From Symsagittifera roscoffensis (taxonomy: Eukaryota > Xenacoelomorpha > Acoela > Convolutidae): a stretch of 64,000 nucleotides of DNA. Positions 43,401 to 58,400 of the stretch are shown in pieces; the first letter of the stretch is position 1; each line of letters starts with the position of its first letter. The stretch spans positions 9,948,723-10,012,722 of the forward strand of contig NC_087066.1 in assembly GCF_963678635.1 (NCBI RefSeq). Reading direction: 5' to 3'. Position numbers and translations under genes: made by a program. Under the pieces are notes generated by a model. It saw only the letters and a program-made list of their open reading frames with translations. It was not told the origin of the DNA and did no database searches.

Positions 43401-46400
43401 ATTTCGAGATGTGGCATGGTACCCTATAGACACTCTGTATTTCGATTACAATAAAAAGCCGATTCGCCTCCTTGGCTCAGTGTGTCTCCCGGTATCGTTT
43501 AGTGGTTGGAAAGTGGAAGAGGCTTGTTTCCTTGTCTCTGAGAACCGAACAAGAAATCTGTTGGGTCTAGACCTGCAAGAACAACTGGGTGTAGTGACCA
43601 CCCAAATGAGGGCCGAACGTGTACAGCAACTTGAAGTTCAGAGTCAAGATCCTATCTCTGATTATTGGAGCTCTTTCTTCGCCAAAAAATACATGCATGT
43701 GTTTAATCGATTAGGAAGATCAAAGAACCACAAAGTGTTTACAAATTTCAAGTATCCTTTGGTACCGCGTCAAGTGAAGGGACGTAAAGTCCCAATTCAT
43801 ATCCAGGATAGAGTCGCTAATGAGATCAAACAATTGGTAAAACAAGGTCACATCGAGAAATTGGATAAATGTACAACCGATTACTTCATAGCACCCATCG
43901 TACTGACCGCCAAGAAGGACGGCTCGATAAAACTTGCCTTAAACGCTAAACCGATGAACGCGCAAATCTGGAAGAACAAATACCAGATGCCAAATATTCA
44001 TGAACTTGTCAATTCGGTGGCCCAAATCATCACTAAAGACGTACCTGGCACCGTCTGGTTCACCTCGTTAGACTTGAAATATGCTTTCAGTCAGCTGCCG
44101 TTGTCATCATTTACCAGCAGTCACTGTAATTTTAATATTTTGTGTGGAGATGCTACGGGGACTTATCGATTTAAGACAGGGTTCTATGGGTTGACTGATA
44201 TGCCGACTGAATTTCAAAAGGCGATGGATTGTACCTTGCACGGATTAGAAGGTGTAATCTGTTACTTGGACGACATCCTAGTAGTCACGAAGGGAGATGT
44301 TCAAGATCACAATAAATTGGTCGAGAGAGTGATGCAGCGACTCGACGAAGAAGGCTGGGCATTGAAATTCAGTAAGTGCGAGTTCTCAGTAAAGCAGCTA
44401 ACTTGGTTAGGTTACGTTATAAATGAGCACGGGTACTCTCCGAAATTTTCAAAAATTGATGCGGTCCGATCACTGAAACCCCCCAAAACTTTAAAGCAGC
44501 TCCGCTACTTTATGGGGACGTTAAATCACTTGCAACGATTCCTACCTGACCTACACACCAGTACCGTTCATTTTCGAGAATCTTTAAAAGCATGCAATAA
44601 ACAGTCTTTCCGTTGGGGGGAGGAACAAGATAATGCCTTCATGAGTATTATAAACCTGTTGGCTAACATTCCAAACTTATTCCATTATGACTCTTCAAAA
44701 AAGTCTCGGGTAAAATGTGACGCTAGTCATAACGGGTTAGGAGCATGCTTGGAACAGGAAATCGAGCCAGGGGTTTGGGCTCCTACAGCGTTTGCCTCAC
44801 GCTTCCTCAATAATGCTGAATCAAAATATAGTACGAATGAACTTGAATTGTTGGCGATCGTTTGGGCGTGCGAACATTTTCGTACTTATTTGTTGGGAAA
44901 TCGTTTTCAAGTACTAACTGACCACAAAGCCATCATTTCGGCGCTAAGCGAAAACTATAATAACAAATCATATCAGTCCTGCCTTTCACGTTGGGCGGAC
45001 CGGTTACTACCCTTTGACTTCGAAGTTATTCACGTGCCTGGCGTTACGTTAGGCATTGTGGACTACCTTTCTCGACACCCAACCTTCTCAGCTCCAGCGC
45101 CATCAATATACGATGAACTTTTTGTTGTAAAGTCTATTGAGGCTTTTAATTCGGCCTTATCATTTATTAATGCATTCAATATACTTGATTTGGCTAGTAC
45201 AATACGTTCGCCGTCGCAAGAGGTCGTTGTGCCTCAAACTCTGAAATCAAACCGTTTTCTCGACCAATCAAATCACGTTATGCAAATTCGCGCGTGCGGT
45301 CTCTCACCGAGTGAGGGCGTTAAATCATGTTGTTACGAAATTGACCAATCAGAAACCGGCATTCTAATTAATAATCGTAAACCAAATTCGCTTGACTGGA
45401 ATCATTGTCTCCGACCTGAGTTGTTAAAAGATAGTTGCAAATATTCCTTCTCATCTTTTTCTAACTCTAATCAATCTCTTTTATTTCACTCATCTCATCT
45501 TTTTCACTACAACATGAATCCATCTAATCCTACTGGTTCCCATCTTACTGCATTACCACATTCTGCTCTTCAACATACTAATGATACACCAATAACTCAA
45601 CCAACTAACATTACTAAACCACATCCGTCACACAGTTCAATGGAGGATCAAGCAGAACTTCTCTCTTTCGTCGAAAATTTCACCTTGAGTTCTCCTAACT
45701 TTCGCAGGCCTAGCCCGCGCCCTTCAGTAAGATCTCGTCAGGTAGGACGAATCTCTTGTTTGGACCAGGTGCGCCAACGTAATCGGACACGAGAGCGTGC
45801 GGCGAAGACTCGATTTGTGGCTGCCAGAACTGCCTCTAGAAGGGAGGGACACACTCAGCTCTTGGAAGCTATGAAGAAATGCCGATTATCAAGACCGGGG
45901 AGAATTCAACTTGCTGATAAAGTCGGTGTGTATGCCATCAATGGTGGCAAACCAATCGTCTCAGAGTCGAAGAAAGAAATTGTGGGTCTCCCAGGTTTAT
46001 TCGATGCCGACCTCTTAGCTGAACTCACTGAGGAAGACCGATTTCTGGGCCCGATGAAACGAGCCATTAACAGCAAAGACGTTTCCAGTTTTAATAAGCT
46101 CGGATCTTACATGGCCCAATTTTGGTCCAAAGCAGCGGTTGTCAACAACTGTGTGATTATTGACAACAAACTGGCCATCCCAGAGGTTTTGAGACCAGCC
46201 GTCCTTGCCCGACTTCATCGGTCGCATCCTGGTCAAGAGGCCATGATGTCCGCCTCAGAGTATATTTGGTGGCCATTCTTGAACCGGCAGATAGTTGACA
46301 CCTGCGAGAAGTGCTGCGAGTGCACACTGTATGGTAAGAACCTAAAGCCCGTTAAAACTTTTCATACCGCACAATCTTTGCCCCAGTTGACGGGGCCGAA

Positions 46401-49400
46401 TCAGGAATTGCAGTTAGATTTTGCTGGTCCTATTTTGGATGACAAAGGTGTGAAAATATTCCTCTTAGTAGCTATCGATCGCTTCTCGAAATTTCCTTCT
46501 GTTTTTATTACTAAAACTACTGGGGCTAAAAAGGTTACGAAATTTCTTGAATCTTATATCCGAATTCATGGGTTACGTCATTCTATCAGGACTGATCACG
46601 GCTCGGGGTTTAAAAACGACATGGTACAACAATTTTGTTCTAGTAAAGGCATCAAGCATATCCTTTCTCCAGTCGGAGACCATCGTGGCTCTGGTCTCGT
46701 TGAACGTATGATACAGACTATAAAACGCAAGCTAGGCACTGAACAACTGGACCCTAACTTCGGTAATTTTAAAGAAGTACTTCATCGAATAATAGAAGAT
46801 ATTCGTAAAAATAAACATTCTACACTTAAGAAGTCACCATTTGAAATGCATTTCGGACGTAAGCCCAATACTGAATGGTCCCAAGCTTTTCTTAATATAG
46901 TTAATTCTGATTCTTCAGCACAAGGACTTGAACGAAATCTCTTAACGCCGGACCAAATTGCCAGTCAGGACTATAGTCGAGATCGGGTCAAAGTGGTGCC
47001 AAGAGGCAGTCTCAGTCCTCAGATAACTCCGCGCTTCAGCCCAATGTTCTCACTAGAGGGAAACATCGCCGAGAGTGAACCATACAAAGCGCTGGCTGAT
47101 CTTGCCCGGGCGGCTAATGTATGGACACAACAGAAGAGGAATCTTCCGCCAGATGGGGGAAAACGGGTCTTTCAGGAGCTGTCGAGTCGACATTCAGATT
47201 TGGCCCAGTCATTGAAAACAGGCCTTTCTCGTAAAACGCTATGCTTCGCGGAAGATCGTTCAGCCACTACGCCTCCAGGGGCTCCGAATACTGTTCATCG
47301 TTTACCGACACTTCAACCCCGTCGACAGTCAAAAACAAGTAAACTAGAAAAACTTCTTTTATCCGAACTAAACCGTGTGAGAGTGTTTAGAAAAATTATG
47401 GATCGTCAGTCTGGCAAACCACTTTTTAAGCTTGCGAAATTCAAAATTACTCGCATCACCGATCACACCTATGTTACTGACAAGGGAAAAGTTTATCGAA
47501 AAAACCATGTCTGCCTTAAGCCTAACTTCAATAATACCTTTTCAGCAACACCAGGTGGTCGTCTTCAATCTTCTGGAACATCATCAAAAAGTGGGTGAAA
47601 GAAACCTGTTACTCGCGCATCTCATCCAACGATGCTTGAAAAACGGCCAGCTAATACGAGCGTGTCACTACCGGCGGTGGTAGATCTTACTGTTGATTCG
47701 TCCAATGAGAGTCCTCCCGACCAACACGCTTCGCACGAAACTCGGCTATCTACTCCAAGGGAAAAACGAATACGGTTGAATGACGAGTCACCGCCTGTCA
47801 CGTTTGGCAACTCATTCCTCACACCGGGTCAGTCTTCGATAGATACTAGTCTGCCTCTACCGCCCCTCACTCAGCCTGTGGTCCCTACAACTCTGGTTCA
47901 CAGCCCTACAACTTTGGCCACAAGTCCACATCAACTACCACTTGACGTCGTCGACCCCGAGGGTCCGGATCTTCCAGCTCGTCCAGTTATTCAAGCAAAC
48001 CCATATTCGTCGCTTCCATCACTCTCTCTCCCAGCTCAACCGGCTACGGATGATTCAGAGGGAACTCGTACTTCATCTCGAAGCAAAAAGGCTCCGAAAT
48101 TCTATGGCGACCCACTACGACACTCGGTTAAATGGGTAGAAGAAGAAAAGTCGTCGGAAAATGAAGCCGCCATATTGCCTACATTAAGCGCCCAACCATC
48201 GTCGCAGTCACCTAAACGGCGACCTCTCAGTCGGGAACGTTCGCATTTAACTCCTCCGGAGGCGCCATTCTCATCCTCGCTGGATAAAGCTCAGGACGAA
48301 AATTGATTGCAGCTAAAACTCATTGTCAAACTCTCAACAAAACTTCGTATCTATCTTTATTTTTGTCACCATGCATTTTTACGGGATAGGGGTGCTATCT
48401 AATATTAATGCTTAGGGGTGCAGTTTATTTATTTAACTTTTGAACAATTTTTGGTTTCTCCAAAAAAATTTTCCTTTCCGCGGGGAATGTGATGAGGCGA
48501 CATTTAGTACCTCATTGTTATATTGCCTTTTGCCAATGAGGCGACATTTAGTACCTCATTGTTATTGCCTTTTGCAGCCATGCTGCAGATATATTATACC
48601 AGTCCGCTCAAGGTCACTGGCTTGGCTTTTCTGAGTGACACACTGTGTGTGATTCACTCTTATGTTCTTTATCATCGCTTGTTAGATGTAAACTTTATTC
48701 AACACTTTTGTTAAACATATTTCTATTAGTCAGAGTCTGACTAACTAAATCTAAACAACCAAGAATCTAAACAACTAGTCAATTAATTCACTATTACGAA
48801 CAACCTAGTTTTGTCCTTTAAATCTCGGCAAATGTCAAGTTTGGCAAAATTGGCAACATAAAACCGGTTAACTTAAACAAAATGTTTGCTGAAAAGTCCG
48901 ATTCGAGATTTGCAATTTTATGTTTCGACAGAGGCGGTTCAAACTCAAGACATTGTCTGCCCAGTTTTCTCTGATTGCGAAGACTTTATGGACGAACAAA
49001 AAGTCGAAACATAGAGCCGAGTCGGTCAGTCGAAAGATAAACTTGACCACAAAAATAAAACTTCACAAATTAGAAACATTCAAACACAAAATTGAAACAA
49101 AATCAAACTCAACATCAAAAAAGACGCTTTATAGACGAGCAAAAATTCTAAACATGAAGTTAACTACAAAATGAAAACAAATTGGAACACAAAATTGGAA
49201 CATGATCTCGAACTCCTTATCAAAAAATTATGGCCAATCAAAAATCAGAACATCAAAACGCAAAATTTTAAGTTAAAAATATTCTTCAGTCGAACTCTGT
49301 CGAAAATAGTCGAAATGGTTTTTTTTTGTTTTTTTAAGTGTTTTTTTTTCTGTTTTCATGATTCTTGAAAATAAAATGACAAATATTCATCTGGTTTTTT

Positions 49401-52400
49401 TACATTGTCACCAAAACGTCAATTTGAATTCAAAGTCGAAAACGGAGTGTTCAAACGAGGAGAGAAATGCCGATATATCTGAACTAACCTTCAAGTAATG
49501 TATGATGTCGTTGCTGTGTCCGTTGTGACCGATGAGGTATCCGAGAGTCTTTAGATCTGATTTGTCATTGTTGGATGCCATACCCACTTTATGCCAGTGT
49601 ATTTTGTGAGGGAAGGAAGTGGCAGGCAAAGATTTTATTGTGTGATCATACGCATGTACTGTACAGCCTATCAACACAAGCAAGATAGAAAAGCATGTAT
49701 ATAGACATTAAAAACTAGATCTCATATTTTTCGTAGGGAAAAACGTTCAAAAATTGTTATTTTAGAAGTCAATTTTTGTCCGAAGAAAGTACACCACAAT
49801 CAGCAGAAACAGACCATCATTTTTTCGAAACTAGGAAAAATAAGTATAACATTTAGCGCGGTTTTTCTATTAAACAACAAAAACTGGGCCACCGCGTCTC
49901 TAAATTCCTCTTTTAAAGGTTTTGTTGGTTCAGATGCAGTTGCCTATGGAATCCAGTAAGAAAAATTGAACCAAAATGATGAAAATATTTTCTTGTCTAT
50001 GGAACTCAAATACGTTTAAGCAAATTCCACTTGCAGGTTGCGGAATCTCGCAATTCACTTTGCTTAAATGGTTGATTGCTGCCTTTTCAATTCACACCGG
50101 ATAATAAATTTACTCTTATATTTTACAAGCAATGTGTGAATGAGCATAACAAATTACTTGCTGCACAGTCGATAAGAGAGGCTATAATGGGAAAAAAGCA
50201 CAATCTAACCCCAAAACACATAATTGAAACTTTGTAGTTTGAAATAAAATGTAAAAAAGCCAGGTACAAGTTCAAATGAATTCACGGCTCCCTATACTTT
50301 TCCCCACCACCATCGACAAATATAGTTGGAAAGGAAGAATTTTTGTGTTGGAAACCGTGGGTTACCATGAACACCACAGTTCAAAGCAATCAAAACAAAG
50401 TTCACGAAAGTTCTTTTTTTGAACCAACAGCTACAAATGGTGGGTAAGAGAGTTGAATTCAATTGTCTATAAAAGAAAGATATACTAATTTAGAGTACTC
50501 ATAAGGTATAGCTATACCTTATGAGTATTCTAAATCAGTATATGTAATTTTGGTAACTTGCCAAATGGCTTAAATCCCAAATGGCATATAAACAGAGCTT
50601 TTCCCAAATGGTATAAATTTCAAACTTTCATGACAATCAAACGCTTTCTCAACTCATATTTCTCCTTTTTTAGGAGCGACAAGATGTGTGAACAAGATTT
50701 GAATTTATTGCTTCCAAAAAAATGTTACCTGACAGTTTTACTGGAAAAATTGATCACACAAAACTAATTACTAACATCTTATGCTTTTAATAAGAGTTCT
50801 CAAATTTTTTCGAGACAATGTCAAACAACAATTGATTTGACAACTAACTTTACTACTTTTTGTATCTTGATCACTAAACAAAAATCCTCTCAAAATATTT
50901 TGCAATGCAATTGCTGCATAGGAAATAAAGCATCTAGAAAACTGCTCATTTTTATGCCATTTGAGACGTAATCTTTTTTTGTAGACAGTTGAATTCAACG
51001 CTTTTGCCCAACATCACAAAATGAATTTCCGTGAACATTGTCTGAATGATTTAAACTGTGGCGGTCATGGTAACACACAGTTCTGAACACAAAACTTGAT
51101 TATATAGGCAAGTATCTTTTAACCAATTCACGTTCTGTACTGGAACTGAGAGACGTGTTAGTACAGTTTTTGCGTAGTTAGAGAGGCCAGATCGTCATCG
51201 CAGTTGTTGCCTACATAGTAAATGCTATGACGAGCCTGTCTTTCTAACTATGCAAAACTTGTGGCAACTTGTCTTTCATAGTCAGTACACATTTTTAAAG
51301 GGTTAAAATACGCTCGCCAATGTAATCAAGTAGCAGGCATTTGTTTTTTTTTGTTTTTTTTTCTGTACCTCTAAGAAAAAAGGAATCCGAGAAACGAAGT
51401 GATTTTAAAACATCGCCGGATTGTCCAATTTTTCAGTGGACTTTGCTCTTTCTTCCTCAAAGTGTTCTTTTTGGGCGCGTGTGGCAAAGGATTAAAGGTA
51501 TGGCTTAATAAATAATTGAGGCATGCTTGCAACCACTTGAAAATACTTTGAATGATATGAAACCAAGTGCTTAAATTCTCCGACTGATGTGCAGCCCCAA
51601 GATTACCCAAGTCAAGCCTCAAAAAACTGTCAGAGTGATAAAAAAAACATTAAAAGTGATATATATCACTATTAAGCCCCTTGTTTGACCAATGCTTGGG
51701 CCTTTTTTGGCGCGCGCTCCTCCCTCAAAATAAGTCTATGAATCCGCCAAATGCGCCTTTAGAAAACCTTAGCCAAACATGGATGTCTCAAAATAGAACC
51801 AAAGGGGGCAGGGAATCGAATCCAAGAGGAGACTGATACAATTTAAAAGCATCGGCACTGCTAACTTGCTTTGCTCAAAGCAAAGATTTTTGAAATAATA
51901 TTCTAGTTTTTTTAGTTGTCGGTTTTTTTCGTTTTCAAATTTTTTCACACTTCTACAATCATTTTCAGGAAATATTCTACATTCATATTCTATCATATTC
52001 GACATATTCTTTCAATCGTATGCCTGAGTTTGATGAGTTTTACTGTTTAGTTTGGGGATTTTGGGATAGCTCAAATGGTCATTACGAGGAGATATTGCTC
52101 AATTTATCCAAAAAATTTTAAAAAATGTGAATATTTTGCTCGGAGTGGTTTTTTCTCCAGGTGTTTTTTGATTTTATCAAACAATGTTTGACAATAATTT
52201 TTTTCATAATTAGTCTGAAAGAAGTTGAAACCCAAATAAAAAAAGATTGTACGGCATTTGCTTTAGCGTTAAGAAGGATTGAATTTGGGACTACTTTGAT
52301 TACTACATTTCAGAACGGAATCATAAACGAGCAAATTGAATTTTTCGATAAACGCATAACCCGCAATTGTTTTATCTCAAACTAAACTGAAGCGGGAAAA

Positions 52401-55400
52401 CTGCTACAAAAATTACATTACCAGATTAAAAACACACACACTATGCTTCACATAGTGTGAGGGGAGCTGAAGTTTCAAAAAGAAAATATGACTGCTTGTT
52501 GCATGCTCTAAAAGTTCCGAACTCCTTGTAAAGCCTAAAGAGTAAGTTTTTTGAATACAAAGTTTTTAAGTCGCTTTTCTTGACAAGCATTTGTAGCTTT
52601 CATATGTTATATTTTCTCACAGTGATTTTTTCATTCTTAGTTACCTAAACTGCTGAGGAGGAGGCAAGGCTGTTAATCTAGTTAACAACGAGATACAGCT
52701 ACTGATCACACATAATGAGCCATTAGACGTTGGGATCCAGGCGCCAGAAAAGTTAGACGAAAAAGTTTAAACTGAACAACCGTCAGTTTCAACAGTTTGC
52801 TCACAGCACAAAATAAAGACGAGTTTCAACAGATAATCGTCAAAATCCATATGTAACTATGCAAGGAAAAAACTGTCTAAGGAAAAAACATGGAACCAAA
52901 CTCGTTGATTGATATATTTAACTGAGTTTTGAACACCATAAGCTAGAAAGTATATCACTTCTAATCATTGATGACAAAAGAGGCGGACTAGTTACTACAT
53001 TCAACTATGACTACGTAAGACACTTTTGACATCGTCAAAGAGATTCCGAAAAGCCATTACGGTAACAAACAAATGATTTTGCAGACAAATGTGCTTGAGA
53101 TATTCAAGCAACGATGACTGTAACCGACAGAAGAACACAGTTTCGAACTACTCAACCAGGGACCACCAATGAATCATTGGGTCATTTTTTGTGTTGTCTC
53201 TCTAACGAACTATTTCCTATAAGAACATGGGAACCTTGAAAAAATCCAGCATCAGGATGAAAATCTGCGTATTAGAACTAGCTTAAACACTTTAAGGAAA
53301 CGCCCCGCCATGCGCTTGAACATCGTCAAAAAATCAGGAACAAATTCAGATCAATGTTTTGACGGGAAAAGAAATAATACGGCGGCAAAGACCGTACAGA
53401 TAAATCTAGTCACAACAGAAAGAACAATTGCGAGTGCTGAGAAAAAGATTCTCAGATATGAAGATGCGAATACTTAAAATTATCGATCAAAGACAGATAT
53501 CAACTGATAAAAAAAACAGCAGGGCTTCAACTTGAGAAAAAACCTTAAAATAAAGTAAGGACTGCTCTGGTTCTCGATGCCAAGATTTACAGAAGCACAG
53601 CTTTCTTTCTTATCAAATACTTGCAAAAAAACGTTTATCGAGAGCAAATTCTGGAAAAAATGTGGGTTGTAACTTCACAACAAAACAGCAACACTGCAGT
53701 CTCTTCGCTACAAAAAGATTTTTTAACGAAGAAAACAACTCTCATATAAAGCGTTTTCGATAAGTCAGTGAAACGACATTCAGTACGCAAATGAAGCATA
53801 GTAGGGAGAACAGACGACAAATGGATGCCTTGTGTTATAGAAGAACCTGGACCTCATGAGATTTCTTACAACAAGTCCGCAGACGGTCGCGGGATTTAAT
53901 TTTCTGTTTGGAAATTAACTTTCATTTCTGCAAGACGTACAACAACTTCATCTTCTGCTCACTCCTTTTGCTTTCAACTGTGAGAACGCCCAGAAGGTAA
54001 AGTTTATGATTTTTTTTTTTCAGCTAGGACGAGATCTTCAAAACTAATCAAGCAGCGTCCAGCGGCTCGACGCGGTTTGTCGTTTTATACAACTCAATCA
54101 TACAACTCATGTGAATGGGCGAAATTCCATGGGAGCTAATGATATTAAGCTTACTACAGAAATCTTATAAACGCGTGTCGAACAGCAGCTAAACAATTTG
54201 AAATCTGAAATGTCTTGTTGAGTTCTTGCTATCGAAGATAACCAAAGATTTTTTACTGCGCTTTTTTTTGTGTACACACTTCATATTGTTGACTAAGTAT
54301 GACACGACCTAAGTAAAACACGAGCATAATTATTATATGCGTTTGCGGAGCACATCTAGTGAAAGCAGTAACAGCAGCCATCAGGTAACTAAAACCAGTA
54401 TATGATGCCGAAATTTCTCGCTTAGACTGACTGGCAAAACAATTGCGTAGTTATGGAACATTCTCCTAAACGAATGTTTTATTGCTAACTGACTGGGCGA
54501 AAAACAGGAAATTGTAGCAGCCGTTAAATCAAATTTCCAGTTTTTTCATCTGGGAGAGTTTCGTTTTTAGCTCTATAAAGTCCTGATTCTTGGTGGATCT
54601 GCCATTCTTAAAAAAAGCTAATAGACAAGGCACAAACCAGTGGATAAGAAACGCGATGAAAACAACCCGATGGATTCTAGAGGATCAATTCAGTGATGAC
54701 ACGACAGAAAACAGAATTTTTGATCTCTTGACGAATATTTCAGTTTTCGACTTTTTCGAAGATTTACTCTAAATCAATTTGTTTGAAAACAGCAATGATA
54801 CCTGTCAAGGCAATAGTACAGGGCTTGGTAGCGTTTTGAGGGTAGATAACGCTACACAGAAGAACCAAATTAGCTTAAAAATAATTTGGTACCCTAATTC
54901 GTCGTGTTGGAATATTAGGTTTATGGAAAGAAAAGCTAGCAATTCTCTCAAGGGCATTGGCACGGGGCAGGTATTGACCAATGGGCTGGTTTTTTTATGC
55001 GGTTACTGTTTATGCAACAGATTTGGATGCATGAAAATTAGCGGGTAAAAGTCACAGGTGATTTTGACCCTCAATGACTGATGCTGAACAAGAATTTCAA
55101 GATAATTTTTCAGTACTTTCACCAGCAACAACTTAACACCATGGTCATTATTCAGCCAAGAGAACCACGAAAGAAGCCGAGAAAAAAATTTTAAAAAGGA
55201 GTAGTGAAATTTCTGTACCGACACTTCTAATGAACAGTGGGGAAAACCTAACCAATTTTTTTTTGGTTTCTGACACTTCTGACACATGTTGAGGCCATTC
55301 TCAATTAAAAACCACTTACTACGCCAGATACTGACGTCAACAATGCTCTTGCTCTGACTCCAGGATGATGTTTCATCGGAAGTTGTTTGATAACAACGTG

Positions 55401-58400
55401 AAGTACAACACACGGCAAAACATGATTCAGCCAACAAAACGAACCTTTGAAAACCTAGTTTGACAAATCGGTAAACGTTGAAAAGAGGAAAGAGTTTGCA
55501 AAAGAAAGCTAACTGGATGTATCACTTAACTCAAGGTTTACACGTAGTTGTTTACATGAACAACTTCAACAAATTCGGCAAAGGTTCTTAAAATCTCCTA
55601 TTAATATTTAAATCTGCAAGCATTGTTGCCAGAAAACGGTACCTGCGCAACTTTTGAACTCAAATAAGTTTGAAAAACTAAGACAGAAAACCATTTTCCT
55701 CAAAACTGAACCGTTCGACGTTCTTGCGTTTAGACGTAGACGTTGACAAATATAGAAAACATTATAATTTGATCATATATCTACGATTTAGGATTAAAGA
55801 TGGATTTTAAACATCCTATTAAGAGGTACAAAGAAGACTGCTAAAAACACAACGCAGCCTATTTTTTTAGTCGCGTTTACCAGAAAAAATCGAAGACAAT
55901 TGAGAAAAATTTTCTAAGTTTCTTCAACTTTTAGCTTTTCGACGGGCTTGTACTTCCAGGAATCAGAAAAGTCAAAGAATCATGTTTTTCAGGCTAAAAA
56001 ACACTGCGAAGATCATTATTTCACTAAGCTATCTCTCTCTCTCTCTCTATCTCTTTCTGCTTTTTGAAAGCATTTGTCTTTGCTTCTTCCGACTTTCCCT
56101 CAACTTCAATCCCCGTCAGAAAATTAAACACTTCAGAAATGAACAATTCACTGCTAGAAGAGCTATAGTTTGTCCTCAGAAATGGGGGAAGATGGGCTAT
56201 TATGAGAAAAATACAGCACCCGAGTCGAGATTTTTCACCTAATTGAAGCAAGATTTGAGCGGTTTGAGCGGTTTGAGCGGTTGTTTTAGACGATTGCGCT
56301 CAAAATCTTGCTTCAAAAAAAGGCGGATTGAAAAAGGTCGCTCACATTGTTTGTGGTCTAGACATTGAAAAATATCTTGCTTGAGTTGAAAACAGTTAAG
56401 CACTTTTTGTAAATTGTAGACAGTTTCAACTGCATCTTAGCGTCACACAGTACCTTCCAGGTCTTTTGATGGTTTTAGTCGGTTTGCTTTATAAAACCGC
56501 TCAAAAACCGCTTAAAACCCGCTCAAATCTTGCTTGACAAACCGTTCAAAACCACCGCAAGAAATGAGCGGTTCTTGAGCTGTTTTTTTTTCAAGCAAGA
56601 TTTAAGCGGTTTGAGCGGTTTTTCCAAAAAACCGCCCAAAACGCTCAAAAACTGCTCAAATCTTACTGGAAAACCGCTCAAACCGATCATATCTTGAGCG
56701 GTGTTTGAGCGGTATCTCGACCCGGGCAGAAATTATTAGTAGTTTTTATGCATTGAGTTCTGCAGCAAAAACTTTCCCGCCTCCTTTTCATTGAAAGGTA
56801 AAGGGAAAACTACATATTGTAACCCCCAGAATTTGATCAAAAACCCCATGTTTAAAACTATTTTTTCGTGCTCTTGATGATGCAACCGTTTTGAAGTCAA
56901 GAGCTTTGAAAGTAAAAGTTTTGAAGTTTTCATGATGCAAACGTTCAAAATCAAAACTAAATATGCTTAGTTCAAGTGTCTGCTTGGAGTGGCAAGTTTT
57001 TACACAAGTTTACACAAACAAACTGAATTGAACAGTTCTTAACTATCTTCATATGTACTAGCCATTGAATCTTGCAGATTCTAATGTGTTTGGTAGAGTA
57101 TTAAGCTACAAAAAAGCAACGATCATCGGAGCAGGAGCAGATTTAGGGGCCCGGGTCGAGATCCCGCTCAAAAACCGCTCAAGATATGAGCGGTTTGAGC
57201 GGTTTTTCAGCAAGATTTGAGCGGTTTCAGCGGTTTGGGCGGTTAGAGCGTTTTTTTTGGAAAAACCGAACCGCTCAAACCGCTCAAATCTTGCTTAAAA
57301 AACCGCTCAAAAACTGCTCATTTCTTGCGGTGATTTATGAACGGTTTCTCAAGCAAGATGTGAGCGGTTTTTAAGCGGTTTTTGAGCGGTCTTTTAAAGA
57401 AAACCGATTAAAACCAAAAAAAGCCTGGAAAGGTAATGTGACCCCCGGGTTGACCTCCATAAACCGAAAATGCTTATTTTAAATTTCCCCACACCGAAAA
57501 AGCTTATCATACAATTGCCTGCATCAAATGTATGGAAAAATGCTAATCATACAATTTTCATACAATTTCAAAAACCATTGAAAAAAGATTCAATCTAGTT
57601 TCTCCGGCTATTTGAACCAAATACAACAGTCTGGTGATGAAAAATAACTACGTTTATTTTTTTTATAAAAAAAATGGTTATCATACAATTTCCATATATG
57701 GAAATTGTATGATAACCATTTTTTCATGAAAGGCAAGATTTTCAGAAATTGTTCAAATGTTGTTCATAAACAAATTTAAATTATTTAAGAGTGCTTTTGC
57801 TCAGATTAAAGGACATTGCTCATCAAAGCGAAAATTTAATTTGAAGCTAAAAAAATGCTTATCGTACAAATTTCTCATATGAAAAATGCTTGTCTTACAA
57901 TTTCCATTTATGATAAAATGCTTATCTTACAAATTCCATTTATGAAAAAATTGTTTTTACTACAATTTCCATATATGAAAAATGTTTATCCTACATTTTC
58001 CATATATGAAAAAATGTTTATTCTATAATTTCTATATATGAAAAAACGCTTATCCTAGAGTTTTTTTTTACAATTTTCTGAGTCTATGAAACTAAAAAAA
58101 TTGTAGGACAAGCATTTTTCCATATATGGAAATTGTTGGATAAGCATTTTTGGTCAACCCACGCTAAGATGCAGTTGAAATACTATCTACAATTTAAAAA
58201 AGTGCTTAACCGTTCTCAAATCAAGCAATATTTTTTTCGATGTCTTGACCAAAAACAATAAGCGACTTTTTTCAAATGCTCGAGCAAAATAACCACTGGA
58301 AATTATGTAAGATGAGAGCGGTTTGAGCGGTTTTTTTTAGACAATTACGCTCAAAATCTTGTTTCAAAATGAGCGGTTTGAGCGGTTTTTGAACGGTTTA

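Larger units (their letters stand above)
41715..48837 (+). mobile_element. Young Ty3/Gypsy-class LTR retrotransposon
   Basis: A 7,123-bp element with 350-bp LTRs differing at three positions, a TGGCGCAGCC primer-binding site, one long gag-pol frame and a purine stretch before the 3' LTR. Domain order is gag, two zinc-knuckle-like Cys clusters, protease, RT, RNase H, integrase, which is Gypsy order (integrase last), not Copia. It lies antisense to the methyltransferase gene, inside its intron. An in-frame TGA splits the long frame. The near-identical LTRs show recent insertion. Confidence 0.96.

Noticed and set aside
47632-48306. Envelope-like third ORF of the retrotransposon
   Set aside because: Same frame as pol, Pro/Ser-rich, no signal peptide or membrane helix, so it is the pol C-terminus, not env.
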